Source: Ignavibacteriales bacterium
GTDB lineage: Bacteria; Bacteroidota; Ignavibacteria; Ignavibacteriales; Melioribacteraceae
Length of the DNA: 39,506 nt
Assembly (NCBI GenBank): GCA_026390775.1
Contig: JAPLFF010000001.1
Coordinates: forward strand, 1 to 39,506
Direction of reading: 5' to 3'
Each line of letters opens with the position of its first letter. Within the stretch, counting starts at the first letter, position 1. Below, piece after piece: positions 9,243 to 18,464 of this stretch. The notes under the pieces are model-generated. The model saw only the letters and a list, made by a program, of their open reading frames with translations. It made no database searches and was not told where the DNA came from. Made by a program: the position numbers and the translations under genes.

Positions 9243-10553
9243 ATGAAGTTAACCCGGTTGTACCATAAAATAAGTTTATCTGTTGCAGCGGTTTTCATTT
9301 TCGCTATGATCAATTCATGCGGCAGCGGTTCGAGTCATGATATGAATCATATCTTATATTGGTCTTCCAACAACAGCTATGAAATTGAATTTGCTAAATA
9401 CATTACCGAAAGCTGGAATAAAGAACATCCCGATACAAGAGTAAATTTTCAGCCGGTACCGGAAGGGCAATCCAGCGAGGAAGTAATTCTAGCGGCGGTT
9501 GTTGGAAAAACCACACCGGACATTTATTCGAATATGTGGGAAGGTGACGTTGAATCCTACGCTAAAGCGAATACCTTAGTCGCGCTCGATACTTTAAAAG
9601 GATTCAAAGAGTTTCTTGCTGAAAGATGCTACAGCAGTGTTATCGCCGAAATCACTTCCGGCAACGGGCACATCTACCAAATACCATGGAAGATTAATCC
9701 CATCATGCTTATCTACAACGAAAATATTATTCATGATTTGGGTTACCAAAGACCGCCGTTAACTTTTTCGGAATTCTTCGACGCTTCTAAAAAATTTCAG
9801 AAGGATATTGACGGAGACGGTTATGTGGATCGCTGGTTCGGATACTCCGAAGTTCTTGTTACATGGTGGCAGAGGTTTTTCGATTTTTATCCTTTGTACC
9901 TGGCAGCTTCCGGAGGAGCCCCGCTGGTTAAAGGCGACAGCGCCGCTTTCAATAATAAATACGCCGTTGAAGTTTTCACATTCCTCCGCGAGTTATACGC
10001 GAAAAATTATTTCTCGAGGGAACGACTTTCGGCGCGTCAGGATGTTTTTCTATCCGGCATTATAGCAACACGCTTTACCGGACCGTGGGAGATTGCACAT
10101 TCGGAGACATATAAACCAGAAGGATTCAAATATAGTTTTTCACCGATGCCGATTCCTGACGATCATAAAGGGCCGATTTATACTTACGGTGACCCGAAAA
10201 ACATTGTGATTTTTAAAACGTGTCCAAATCCTCAACTTGCCTGGGATTTTTTAAAATATCTGCTGGAAGAAAAAAACGAATTAAAGTTTTTGGAATTGAC
10301 TAATCAACTGCCTAGAAGAATAAATCTTGATACTAATCCTTTGTTCGAAGATTATTTTAACAAAAATCCGAAGATGAAAATATTTGCCGAACAAGCTAAG
10401 TTTGTAAAAGGTACGGATCAGTCACCGGTTCTTAAAGAAGTTTTCGATTTGATATCGCAGGAGTACGAGGCGTGTGTAATCTATGGCAAGAAAACACCGG
10501 AAGAAGCAGTCAGAGATGCAGCAAAAGCCGTTAATCTATTATTTCTAAAGTGA
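9243..10553 (+). CDS. Sugar ABC transporter substrate-binding lipoprotein (family 1)
   Basis: This 436-residue extracellular solute-binding protein family 1 (MalE-like) member presents sugar oligomers to the inner-membrane permease. A lipoprotein signal ends 'FAMINSC', with the lipidated Cys at residue 26. Typical family stretches follow: 'NHILYWSSNNSYEIEFAKYI', 'WNKEHPDTRVNFQPVP', 'TPDIYSNMWEGD', 'IPWKINPIMLIYNENI' and 'TRFTGPWEI'. It starts 1 base after the foldase stop; its ribosome site GGGAG lies inside that gene's last codons. Two permease genes follow directly. The sugar class is inferred from neighbouring beta-mannoside enzymes, most likely mannooligosaccharides. Confidence 0.92.
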   Translation: MKLTRLYHKISLSVAAVFIFAMINSCGSGSSHDMNHILYWSSNNSYEIEFAKYITESWNKEHPDTRVNFQPVPEGQSSEEVILAAVVGKTTPDIYSNMWEGDVESYAKANTLVALDTLKGFKEFLAERCYSSVIAEITSGNGHIYQIPWKINPIMLIYNENIIHDLGYQRPPLTFSEFFDASKKFQKDIDGDGYVDRWFGYSEVLVTWWQRFFDFYPLYLAASGGAPLVKGDSAAFNNKYAVEVFTFLRELYAKNYFSRERLSARQDVFLSGIIATRFTGPWEIAHSETYKPEGFKYSFSPMPIPDDHKGPIYTYGDPKNIVIFKTCPNPQLAWDFLKYLLEEKNELKFLELTNQLPRRINLDTNPLFEDYFNKNPKMKIFAEQAKFVKGTDQSPVLKEVFDLISQEYEACVIYGKKTPEEAVRDAAKAVNLLFLK

Positions 10554-10559
10554 TTTGAT

Positions 10560-11414
10560 ATGATAAAAAAGTTTACTCCATATTTGCTTGTCTCGCCTTA
10601 CATAATTCATTTTGCTTTGTTCGTGGCATTTCCGGTTGTGTTCTCAATTGTACTAACATTTCATAACTGGAATATAATTTCGCCGATGCAGTATACCGGG
10701 ATAAGCAACTACAAGAGACTATTCAGCGATGCAACATTTTGGAAGTCCATACTTAACACTCTCATATTTCTTGTTATTCATATTCCGCTTCAAATAATTG
10801 TTGCGCTTACTTTAGCGGAAGTATTGAATCAGAATATAAAATTCAGAGCATTTTTCCGCGGCGCGTTTTTTCTGCCGGTAATTGTATCCGGAGTTGTTGT
10901 TACAATTTTGTGGCAGCAGTTATACGGTTTTGATACCGGTTTGCTTAACAGATTATTAATCAAAATCGGGCTCGGTAAGATCGGTTGGCTGAACGATCCT
11001 GCTTGGGCTATGCCTTCGATTGCGGTAATGGCTACGTGGAAAAATGTTGGTTTATATGTTGTGCTTTTTCTTGTAGGACTTCAAACCGTACCTCCGCAAT
11101 ATTACGAAGCGGCAGAATTGGAAGGAGCTACTCATCTCCAAAAATTTTTCAAAATTACACTTCCGTTGATCAACCCGACAATACTAATGGTAGTAATTCT
11201 TTCTACGATCGGCGGATTTTCTCTTTTTATCGAACCATATGTTATGACGGGCGGAGGACCACTTAACAGTACAATCTCTGCCGTGCTCTATATTTACAAA
11301 CAGGGCTTCTTCTATTATCGTATGGGTTACGCAGCTACACTCGGCATTTTCTTCGCATTAATAATTCTCGGTGTAATAATTCTTCAGAAAAAATTTGTTG
11401 AGAGAGAGAATTAA
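10560..11414 (+). CDS. Sugar ABC transporter permease, MalF/UgpA type
   Basis: This 284-residue inner-membrane permease has about six transmembrane helices. The binding-protein-dependent transport (EAA) loop is clear: 'EAAELEGATHLQKFFKITLP', beginning near residue 183, which docks on the ATPase. The N-terminus 'YLLVSPYIIHFALFVAFPVV' is typical of the UgpA/MalF class that lacks the large MalF periplasmic insertion. It lies 6 bp after the binding lipoprotein and abuts the second permease with no gap (stop 11414, next start 11415), so the pair is co-translated. Confidence 0.93.
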   Translation: MIKKFTPYLLVSPYIIHFALFVAFPVVFSIVLTFHNWNIISPMQYTGISNYKRLFSDATFWKSILNTLIFLVIHIPLQIIVALTLAEVLNQNIKFRAFFRGAFFLPVIVSGVVVTILWQQLYGFDTGLLNRLLIKIGLGKIGWLNDPAWAMPSIAVMATWKNVGLYVVLFLVGLQTVPPQYYEAAELEGATHLQKFFKITLPLINPTILMVVILSTIGGFSLFIEPYVMTGGGPLNSTISAVLYIYKQGFFYYRMGYAATLGIFFALIILGVIILQKKFVEREN

Positions 11415-12224
11415 ATGAAGAAAATAATATTTTATTTCTGTCTAGTGGTTTTTGCACTGATATTCATTTATCCATTCATCTGGATGTTAAGCGCATCAAT
11501 TGCGCCGGAAAACCAAATCGGTGGATTAACATTTCTTCCTACAGATTTTACATTTAGTAGTTTCCGGCAAATGTTTGATAAAATACCAATCGGAAGAGCA
11601 TTTGTTAACAGTTTGCTGGTTGCCCTCTCAATTACATTCGGTGTTTTAGTATTTGGTTCGATGGTCGGTTATGCTTTATCAAGGTTACGCTTTAGAGGAA
11701 GGAATCTTATTTTCTACATCATCATCTTTACGATGACTTTGCCTTTCCAAATTACTCTCATTCCGCAATACATCATAATGGTAAAGTTCGGATGGGTTGA
11801 TACTTACTGGGCGTTAATCGTTCCGTACCTTATGAATTCGTTCGTGATAATTATGTTCAGACAATATTTTAATTCCTTACCTCAAGACTTGATAGACGCG
11901 GCGCGCATTGACGGATGCAATGAACTCGAAATTATTTTTAGAATTTTGTGGCCGAATTCAATACCTGCGCTTGTTACTGTGGGCATTATTACATTTATGG
12001 CTTCATGGAATGAAGTGCTTTGGCCGTTAATAGTTATACGCCAGGAGAATATGATGACTATGCCGCAGATGGTTACATTATTTGCCGTAGGCGGAAGAGC
12101 CGAATCGCAATTGGGAGTAAAGCTTGCCTCGGCGGTTGTGCTAGCGCTGCCGATAGTAGTTGCGTATCTCTTCTTCCAAAAATATTTTATACAAAGTATG
12201 GCTTCATCTGGACTTAAAGAATAG
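11415..12224 (+). CDS. Sugar ABC transporter permease, MalG/UgpE type
   Basis: This 269-residue permease has about six transmembrane helices and is the partner of the preceding one. Family signs are the N-terminal 'FIYPFIWMLSASIAPENQI', the central 'FTMTLPFQITLIPQYIIMVK' and the EAA loop 'DAARIDGCNELEIIFRILWP' starting near residue 161. The C-terminus 'YFIQSMASSGLKE' is the standard end of MalG-type proteins ('GxxxGAVKG'-like). With the binding protein and the ATPase at 24121 it completes one importer. The ATPase gene is about 12 kb downstream in the same run, separated from it by the enzymes that would process the imported sugar. Confidence 0.93.
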   Translation: MKKIIFYFCLVVFALIFIYPFIWMLSASIAPENQIGGLTFLPTDFTFSSFRQMFDKIPIGRAFVNSLLVALSITFGVLVFGSMVGYALSRLRFRGRNLIFYIIIFTMTLPFQITLIPQYIIMVKFGWVDTYWALIVPYLMNSFVIIMFRQYFNSLPQDLIDAARIDGCNELEIIFRILWPNSIPALVTVGIITFMASWNEVLWPLIVIRQENMMTMPQMVTLFAVGGRAESQLGVKLASAVVLALPIVVAYLFFQKYFIQSMASSGLKE

Positions 12225-12244
12225 TATCACTACGGAGATTAAAA

Positions 12245-13660
12245 ATGTCTTTAGAAATATTACCGATAAAAATTTTGCCGGATTCAAAAAGAGTTATAAC
12301 ACTATTCTTTATACTCCATCCGGAAAGAATAAAGCAGATTATAAAAAGAATAATTTCGCTTTCTGATGAAGAAACTTCTCAACATATAGAGAAAATCAAA
12401 ATTCAATTTGGGAACAGACACAGAAATATTCATGAAGTAATTCTTTCTAATTATGAGAAAGTACGCGGGCACATCGTTAATGATTTGAAAATTACGCACG
12501 AGAAAAAGATGTTGATCGGGGCATACTTCACAAAGGAATATTCGATTCAATCAGCGGCTTTGTTCAATCCGTCAATTGTGGCTCATCCTGATCAAACTGG
12601 TTTACACCATGACGAGCTGCGATTCGTGATGAGTTTGCGAGCTACAGGAGAAGGACATCTTTCTTCCATTGAATTCAGAGAAGGATTAATCAAGAACAAT
12701 GAAGTTATTGTGGCGGATGTTTCAAAGATTTGTGAATTACCCCGGAGGCTCGAAAATAAAAAATTTGAGAAGAGACTTATTGGTGAAAGATTTCGGTCAA
12801 AAAAAAATCTTCTCGAAATATTCTTGAGAGATTTGGATGAAGAATTTTCTTTTGATGAATTTGAAAATGCTTCACGGGGGAAAAGAAACACGAAGGAAGA
12901 AAATGAACTTTATGATGAGTTACTGGATTTCCTGGAATCGAACTATGAAATTGAGTTCGATTCAAATTCTACTTTGGATGAAAGAGTAATCTTTCCGACT
13001 GCTAAAAGCGAATCGGTTGGAATGGAAGATGTAAGACTCGTAAAATTTCAAAATGCCGACGGCACTTCCTGTTATTACGGAACATACACCGCATATAATG
13101 GAAAAACTTTTAGAGTTCAATTGCTCAAGACAGTTGATTTTCGAAGATTTAATATCCATACCTTGCACGGCAGTCAAATTGAAGATAAAGGAATGGCGCT
13201 TTTCCCCAGAAAAATAAACAGCAAATATGTAATCACTTCGCGCAACGACGGCGAAAACCTTTACATTATGTTTTCCGATGATCTCTATAACTGGAACGAA
13301 AAAAAAATATTGTATGAGCCGAGCAAAGCATTCGATTTTGTGCAGGTAGGCAACTGCGGGTCGCCGATTGAGACTAAATACGGCTGGTTATTAATAACTC
13401 ATGCAGTTGGATATTTCAGAAGGTATTCAATAAGTGCAATGCTTTTGGACATAGACGACCCGACGAAAATTATCGGCTCGCTGGACGAACCACTGATCGA
13501 ACCGATTGAATCTGAACGAGAAGGCTACGTTCCTAATGTTGTGTATTCATGCGGTTCAATGCTTCATGGCGATAATGTCATTATTCCTTTTGCAATGTTC
13601 GACTCTTATTGCGGCTTTGCAAGAATTCCGCTTGAAGAATTAATTTCTAAAATGAGTTGA
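12245..13660 (+). CDS. GH130 family beta-mannoside-active enzyme, long form
   Basis: This is a 471-residue member of glycoside hydrolase family 130, a five-bladed beta-propeller family of mannoside phosphorylases and beta-1,2-mannosidases. The start is ATG 12245 with GGAG at 12234-12237. An extra ~100-residue N-terminal region ('LFFILHPERIKQIIKRII', 'IQFGNRHRNIHEV', 'LIGAYFTKEYSIQSAALFNPS') is seen in a long GH130 branch. The acid motif is 'GMEDVRLVKF' (Asp262, equivalent of the EDPR Asp). 'KGMALFPRKINSKYVI' follows, then 'SRNDGENL', where phosphorylases usually have a basic phosphate-binding 'HRP'-type element. It may therefore be a hydrolase rather than a phosphorylase, but I cannot settle this. 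No signal peptide is seen, so it is cytoplasmic. A second GH130 follows after 38 bp. Confidence 0.85.
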   Translation: MSLEILPIKILPDSKRVITLFFILHPERIKQIIKRIISLSDEETSQHIEKIKIQFGNRHRNIHEVILSNYEKVRGHIVNDLKITHEKKMLIGAYFTKEYSIQSAALFNPSIVAHPDQTGLHHDELRFVMSLRATGEGHLSSIEFREGLIKNNEVIVADVSKICELPRRLENKKFEKRLIGERFRSKKNLLEIFLRDLDEEFSFDEFENASRGKRNTKEENELYDELLDFLESNYEIEFDSNSTLDERVIFPTAKSESVGMEDVRLVKFQNADGTSCYYGTYTAYNGKTFRVQLLKTVDFRRFNIHTLHGSQIEDKGMALFPRKINSKYVITSRNDGENLYIMFSDDLYNWNEKKILYEPSKAFDFVQVGNCGSPIETKYGWLLITHAVGYFRRYSISAMLLDIDDPTKIIGSLDEPLIEPIESEREGYVPNVVYSCGSMLHGDNVIIPFAMFDSYCGFARIPLEELISKMS

Positions 13661-13698
13661 CAATTCCCGATATTCTGAAAATAATCTAGGTGATAACT

Positions 13699-14607
13699 AT
13701 GAGCATAGAAAAATATTCTAAGAATCCGATTTTGACAAAAGATATGGTTCCTTTCAATGTTAACAGCATTTTTAATCCCGGCGCTGTAAAGTATGGAGAT
13801 AAATATCTTCTTCTCTGTCGGGTAGAGATGCCGGACGGCCGGTCATCTTTTGTTTTGGCTGAGAGCAAAGACGGAATTGGTTTTGAAGTGAATGAGAAAC
13901 CGACGTTATCGCCAGAGGATCATAAATATTGTTTTGAATATGTTAATTGGGGTATCGAAGATCCGCGCGTAACAAAAATCGACGATAGATATTTTATTTT
14001 ATATACCGGTTATTCCAAACACATGCCGCTTGTTATTCTATCGGAGACGAAAGATTTTCAATCATTCAAAATACACGGACCGATAAGCGAACCATCCAAC
14101 AAAGATGCAGCGTTATTCCCGGAAAAGATTAATGGTTACTACTGGAAAGTAGATCGTCCTGCTGCCGAAGTGAAAAGAGAAATTTGGATTAGCAGCAGTC
14201 CGGATTTGATTCACTGGGGAAATTATAAGTGTTTAACAGAACCTTTACCGGGAACCTGGGAAGGCGATAAAATTGGCAATTCGGGTACACCCGTTAAAAC
14301 AAAAGATGGTTGGATGATGCTATATCATGGTGTGAGAGGATTCGGAATTACTTCTACTTATAGGCTCGGAGTTTTGTTGATGGATTTGGAAAAACCCTGG
14401 ATTCTTAAAGGCAGAAGTATGGAACCTATAATGAGTCCTGAATACGATTATGAACGCGTAGGAGATGTGATGAACGTTGTATTTTCCAACGGCTGGATTG
14501 TTGAAGACGACGGTTTGGTAAAAATTTATTATTCCGGCGCCGATACTAATATTTGTTTAGCCGAAACAACAATCGATTACCTCTTATCTGTGTGCCGACC
14601 AGTATGA
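13699..14607 (+). CDS. GH130 beta-1,4-mannoside phosphorylase-like enzyme
   Basis: This 302-residue GH130 protein has the usual length for mannooligosaccharide phosphorylases, which turn beta-mannosides plus phosphate into mannose-1-phosphate. ATG 13699 is preferred over GTG 13690 because AGGTG lies just upstream. Family elements: 'NPILTKDMVPFNVNSIFNPG', 'WGIEDPRVTKI' with the proton-donor Asp at residue 88, 'KDAALFPEKINGYYWKVDRP', 'SSSPDLIHWG', 'GTPVKTKDGWMMLYHGV' and 'VGDVMNVVFSNG'. The usual 'HRP' phosphate-site triad reads 'DRP' here, so activity should be checked. It is cytoplasmic (no signal) and its stop overlaps the next start (ATGA, 14604-14607), indicating translational coupling. 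Confidence 0.88.
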   Translation: MSIEKYSKNPILTKDMVPFNVNSIFNPGAVKYGDKYLLLCRVEMPDGRSSFVLAESKDGIGFEVNEKPTLSPEDHKYCFEYVNWGIEDPRVTKIDDRYFILYTGYSKHMPLVILSETKDFQSFKIHGPISEPSNKDAALFPEKINGYYWKVDRPAAEVKREIWISSSPDLIHWGNYKCLTEPLPGTWEGDKIGNSGTPVKTKDGWMMLYHGVRGFGITSTYRLGVLLMDLEKPWILKGRSMEPIMSPEYDYERVGDVMNVVFSNGWIVEDDGLVKIYYSGADTNICLAETTIDYLLSVCRPV

Positions 14608-15920
14608 AAGAGTTAAAGCTAAAATTCTTTATTCTGATTTTCATTTTAGGTTTTGCCACCTTCTTTATAAATTGCCGGGCGAAGGACCAACATGAATTAA
14701 ATCCCGGAAACAAATTCGTTCTTGTTATCCCTTCCCATCTTGATAATCTCTATGAAGAGATTAAAGTTGGAGGAAAGCAGATGGCGATAATCCATATCTA
14801 TTGCGATTACCCCGACTACCAATGGGTCGAAGCAAAAGGGGAAGGGATAGCTTGCATAGACGATGTTGCTCGAGCCGCTGTTTTTTATTCTAATTATTAT
14901 AAAAGTACACACGACAAGATATACCTGCGGAAAGTTAGGCTGTTGACCGAATTCATTTTATACGTGCATGCCGAGAACGGATACTTTTATAACTTCATTG
15001 AGAGCGATTATTCAATAAACAAAACTTACAAAACAAGCGTGGCGCAGCCCGACTGGTGGAGCTGGCGTGCAGTATGGGCTCTCTCCGAAACTTATAAATT
15101 GTTTTCTAAAAATGATGCCGCATTTTCAAGTCGTATTTTTCAAAGTATGAGCAAGCTCTTTTCGGCGCTTAAAAAAAAATTACCACTGAAAAAGAGTTTT
15201 AAAAATATCGGCGGATTTGAAAGACCAACATGGCTCCCAGCCGAGACCGGCGCGGATCAGTCATCAATTTTGATTCTGGCACTTGTAAATTATCTCGAGA
15301 TCAAAAAGGATCCTGTGCTGCTCACTTATCTCAAGGATATTTGCGGTGGAATTATTCTGATGCAGGAAGGGGACAAAGAAAATTTTCCTTACTACGCATT
15401 TATGAGTTGGGAAAATCTTTGGCACGCCTACGGAAATTCCCAAGCATACGCATTATTAAAAGCGTATAAACTAACGCATGATGAAAATTATAAAATCAAG
15501 GCTCTGCTTGAGATCAATTATTTTTATCCCTATCTGCTGAAAGAAAATTTTCTCAATTACTTCACTATAAAGAATGATAACGGCAAGATAATAATTGATG
15601 AGCGCAAGCAGTTCTCACAAATCGCTTACGGAATTAGACCAATGATTTTTGCATCGCTTGAAGCAGCGAAGATTACAGGAGAAAAATTATATACCGAATT
15701 GGCAGGCAAAATCAGTTTATGGTTCTTCGGAAAAAATTTGGCTGAGAAAGAAATGTATGACAGTAAAACCGGCTTCTGTTTTGACGGTATTAACAGCGAG
15801 AAAGATGTTAATAAAAATTCCGGGGCAGAATCGACGATAGAAGCATTGCTTAGCTTAACAGCTATCCAGCAAAACAAGACAGCGCTTGATGTTGTAAAAA
15901 ATTTTCTGAGGGATAAATGA
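14604..15920 (+). CDS. Lipoprotein with (alpha/alpha)6-barrel glycosidase-like fold
   Basis: This 438-residue protein has a lipoprotein signal ending 'FATFFINC' (Cys24). The start is ATG 14604, overlapping the previous stop by 4 bases; the codons upstream in frame lie inside the GH130 gene. Repeating helical-hairpin segments suggest a six-hairpin barrel: 'GEGIACIDDVARAAVFYSN', 'HAENGYFYNFIESDYSINK', 'QPDWWSWRAVWALSETY', 'SWENLWHAYGNSQAYALLKA' and 'FSQIAYGIRPMIFASLEAA'. 'DDVAR' and 'WWSWRAVWAL' resemble helical domains associated elsewhere with GH130 and mannosyl-transfer genes. No CAZy family can be assigned with confidence. Likely role: a periplasm-facing lipoprotein acting on imported mannoside. 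The ATGA overlap at its end couples it to the next gene. Confidence 0.65.
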   Translation: MKELKLKFFILIFILGFATFFINCRAKDQHELNPGNKFVLVIPSHLDNLYEEIKVGGKQMAIIHIYCDYPDYQWVEAKGEGIACIDDVARAAVFYSNYYKSTHDKIYLRKVRLLTEFILYVHAENGYFYNFIESDYSINKTYKTSVAQPDWWSWRAVWALSETYKLFSKNDAAFSSRIFQSMSKLFSALKKKLPLKKSFKNIGGFERPTWLPAETGADQSSILILALVNYLEIKKDPVLLTYLKDICGGIILMQEGDKENFPYYAFMSWENLWHAYGNSQAYALLKAYKLTHDENYKIKALLEINYFYPYLLKENFLNYFTIKNDNGKIIIDERKQFSQIAYGIRPMIFASLEAAKITGEKLYTELAGKISLWFFGKNLAEKEMYDSKTGFCFDGINSEKDVNKNSGAESTIEALLSLTAIQQNKTALDVVKNFLRDK

Positions 15921-18445
15921 TTTGCTCTTACTCAAAGGAAAATAATTCGTTGATAATTGGATTTCTTTTTTTTGTATTAACCTTATCATCTGTTTTCCCG
16001 CAACATCTCAATGATAGTTCGATTGCCGTTAAATATAAAGGCGATGCAAAGGTAGAAGTCGGAAGTCCGTTCATCGGCATGGAATTCCATCATAGTTCAC
16101 CAGTGCCGCAAAGAATAAGTTTTTATTATCCGGTTGCAAACAGTTTTGATCTCAGCTCGGATTACTGGAAACGCGATACAACATTTGTTTCTTCTCTTGG
16201 CCTTAAGATCAATAACGGAAAGTTTCATGAGATTGGGAAAGAATCTTTTCTGCTTGAGTTGACACCGTATTATGCATTGTTCACAAAAAAAAATAAAGTC
16301 TATCAATTCAAAATCTCATACAATTTTACGAGGAATCAATCTGCGTCGGTTGTTACTTATGAACTGACGAACATAACGGACCAAACAAACACATATGAGT
16401 TCGACACAAAATATTATCTGACCTTAAGGACTTGTCATACTTATGATTTCATCAATAAAATCCGTCCGGAGTTTAACGAAGACAAATCTGCATTATTTGT
16501 TGATTATGGCGATAAAGCAACTAACTATGCGCAGATCTTTATTGCAAACGCCGGTGAAAAACCGGATGGATATGAACTCTCCAAAGAAGCGAATGCAATT
16601 CATATTGATAACCGGATCATTGAAAAACCGTACATCAAATATTCCTTCAAGAAAAAATTAGCTCCAAAAGAAAAAATGATTGTTGTGCAGATTATCGGAT
16701 CGACAAAAAAGGATGAAGGGAAAAAAGTTGCCGGCTATATGATAGACAATTATAAGAAGGAGATTCGAGACTATTCTAATTATGTTTTAAATAAAAGTGT
16801 CAACGAGAAAAAAATAAAGTTGAACGATCATGTAATGGATCATTCAACACTCTGGGCTAAGGCAATTCTTGCGGCTAATTCTCATTACATCGACGGCTCT
16901 TTCGAACCTATGCCGTGTCCGGCGGAATATAATTTTTTCTTTACACACGATGTCTTGCTCACCGATCTTGCCGTCGTGAATTTCGATCTGCAGAGAGTTC
17001 ACAGCGATCTCTCATTTATAATAAATCACGCCGATAAAAATAAAGTGATACCCCACGCGTATTATTGGAAAGACAGCACATACAAAACCGAGTACGCGGA
17101 TGCAGATAACTGGAATAATTATTGGTTTATTATTTTGTCTGCAAAATATTTGATGCACTCGGCGGATACCACCTTCCTTAATCGGCTTTATCCTTATATC
17201 AACAAAAGCTTGGAAACAGCTCTCCACACAAAAAGCGATGATGATTTGATATGGTCCAACCGTCCCGACTGGTGGGACATTGGGAAAAAATACGGACCGC
17301 GGGCTTATATGACCATACTTGCTATCAAGGCTCTTCGCTCTTATAATTACATTTCCGCAGCGCTTAATCTTAATCTGGATCGCTTAAAAAATTATGAAGA
17401 ACTTACCGAACGAATGGATGAGAGCCTGAATAAAAAATTATGGGCTAATGATGTTAATTACTTAATGAATTTTTATTCTGATGGAAAACGAGACGAACAT
17501 TATTACATGGGATCTTTGCTGGCCGCACATTATAATCTTTTGAATACACAACTGATTGAAAAAATGGTAAAAACCGTGGAAGAAAAACTGCTTGATAAAA
17601 ATATCGGTGTGTATACAGTGTGGCCAATGGATTTTAACAAGCTCATCGATTTTTGGAATTTCAGCGGCAACGAAGCGGGCGATCCGTATTATTATATTAA
17701 CGGGGGAGTATGGTCTCACGCGAATGCATGGTATGCGCTTGCTCTTTCAAATTTAAATCGAAAAAGTGAAGCTGTTGACTTCATAAAAAAAACTATGACG
17801 GTGAAAGGAATAATGAACGGACCAAACGGACAGCCGGCAATGTATGAAGTTCGAAACGGCAATTCGAAGGATCTGAAAGTTTACGGCACAGTTGATAAAC
17901 CTCAATTCCTTTGGGCTGCCGGCTGGTATTTGTATGATCTGTATAACATTTTTCTTGTTAAGGAGAACGATTGGAATCTGCAGTTTGATACATTTCTAAA
18001 TATAAATCAGAAGTCCGCAACTTTTGATTATGCGTTCAACGGTTCTAACGTAAAAGTTATGATTGACCGGGAAAGTAAAAATAACAAGGTTGTAAATTAT
18101 GACGGGAAGTATATTCCAAGTTTAGTACTGCCGCAAAATTTAATGGGAGTGAAAAAAATAAATCTGAAATGCGTTGAGACTGATCAACCGCTGTTAAAAT
18201 CAACTTCTTCAATATTAAATAAAGCGGAATACCGCGACAAATTAATGACTCTTGAACTCAAAGCATTTGTCGAGCATAAAAATACAACTATGATACACGC
18301 ATTGAGCGTACCGAAATCGGTTATAATCGATGGAGACAAACTCGTGACTTTCAATTCAATAAAAAAGGGCAACGGGTTCGACATAACATTTGGATTTATT
18401 CATAAGACGAATTCAGTCGAATCAGTAAAAATAAATTTTAAATGA
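15917..18445 (+). CDS. Secreted six-hairpin glycosidase (GH94/GH63-like barrel)
   Basis: This 842-residue exported protein has signal '...LSSVFPQ'. An N-terminal beta-sandwich region (residues ~30-280) is followed by a long helical barrel with motifs typical of GH94/GH63/GH133-type (alpha/alpha)6 enzymes: 'PCPAEYNFFFTHDVLLTDLA', 'WSNRPDWWDIGKKYGPRAYM', 'NYLMNFYSDGKRDEHYYMG', 'SGNEAGDPYYYINGGVWSHA' and 'QFLWAAGWYLYDLY'. 'NGGVWSHANAW' is close to the GH94 phosphorylase barrel, but a signal peptide argues against phosphorolysis, since phosphate chemistry normally pairs with a cytosolic enzyme. Its start overlaps the previous stop (ATGA). Substrate is not readable from sequence; a mannoside or its side-chain sugar is inferred from context. 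Confidence 0.7.
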   Translation: MICSYSKENNSLIIGFLFFVLTLSSVFPQHLNDSSIAVKYKGDAKVEVGSPFIGMEFHHSSPVPQRISFYYPVANSFDLSSDYWKRDTTFVSSLGLKINNGKFHEIGKESFLLELTPYYALFTKKNKVYQFKISYNFTRNQSASVVTYELTNITDQTNTYEFDTKYYLTLRTCHTYDFINKIRPEFNEDKSALFVDYGDKATNYAQIFIANAGEKPDGYELSKEANAIHIDNRIIEKPYIKYSFKKKLAPKEKMIVVQIIGSTKKDEGKKVAGYMIDNYKKEIRDYSNYVLNKSVNEKKIKLNDHVMDHSTLWAKAILAANSHYIDGSFEPMPCPAEYNFFFTHDVLLTDLAVVNFDLQRVHSDLSFIINHADKNKVIPHAYYWKDSTYKTEYADADNWNNYWFIILSAKYLMHSADTTFLNRLYPYINKSLETALHTKSDDDLIWSNRPDWWDIGKKYGPRAYMTILAIKALRSYNYISAALNLNLDRLKNYEELTERMDESLNKKLWANDVNYLMNFYSDGKRDEHYYMGSLLAAHYNLLNTQLIEKMVKTVEEKLLDKNIGVYTVWPMDFNKLIDFWNFSGNEAGDPYYYINGGVWSHANAWYALALSNLNRKSEAVDFIKKTMTVKGIMNGPNGQPAMYEVRNGNSKDLKVYGTVDKPQFLWAAGWYLYDLYNIFLVKENDWNLQFDTFLNINQKSATFDYAFNGSNVKVMIDRESKNNKVVNYDGKYIPSLVLPQNLMGVKKINLKCVETDQPLLKSTSSILNKAEYRDKLMTLELKAFVEHKNTTMIHALSVPKSVIIDGDKLVTFNSIKKGNGFDITFGFIHKTNSVESVKINFK

Positions 18446-18464
18446 AAAATATGATAAGAATGCA

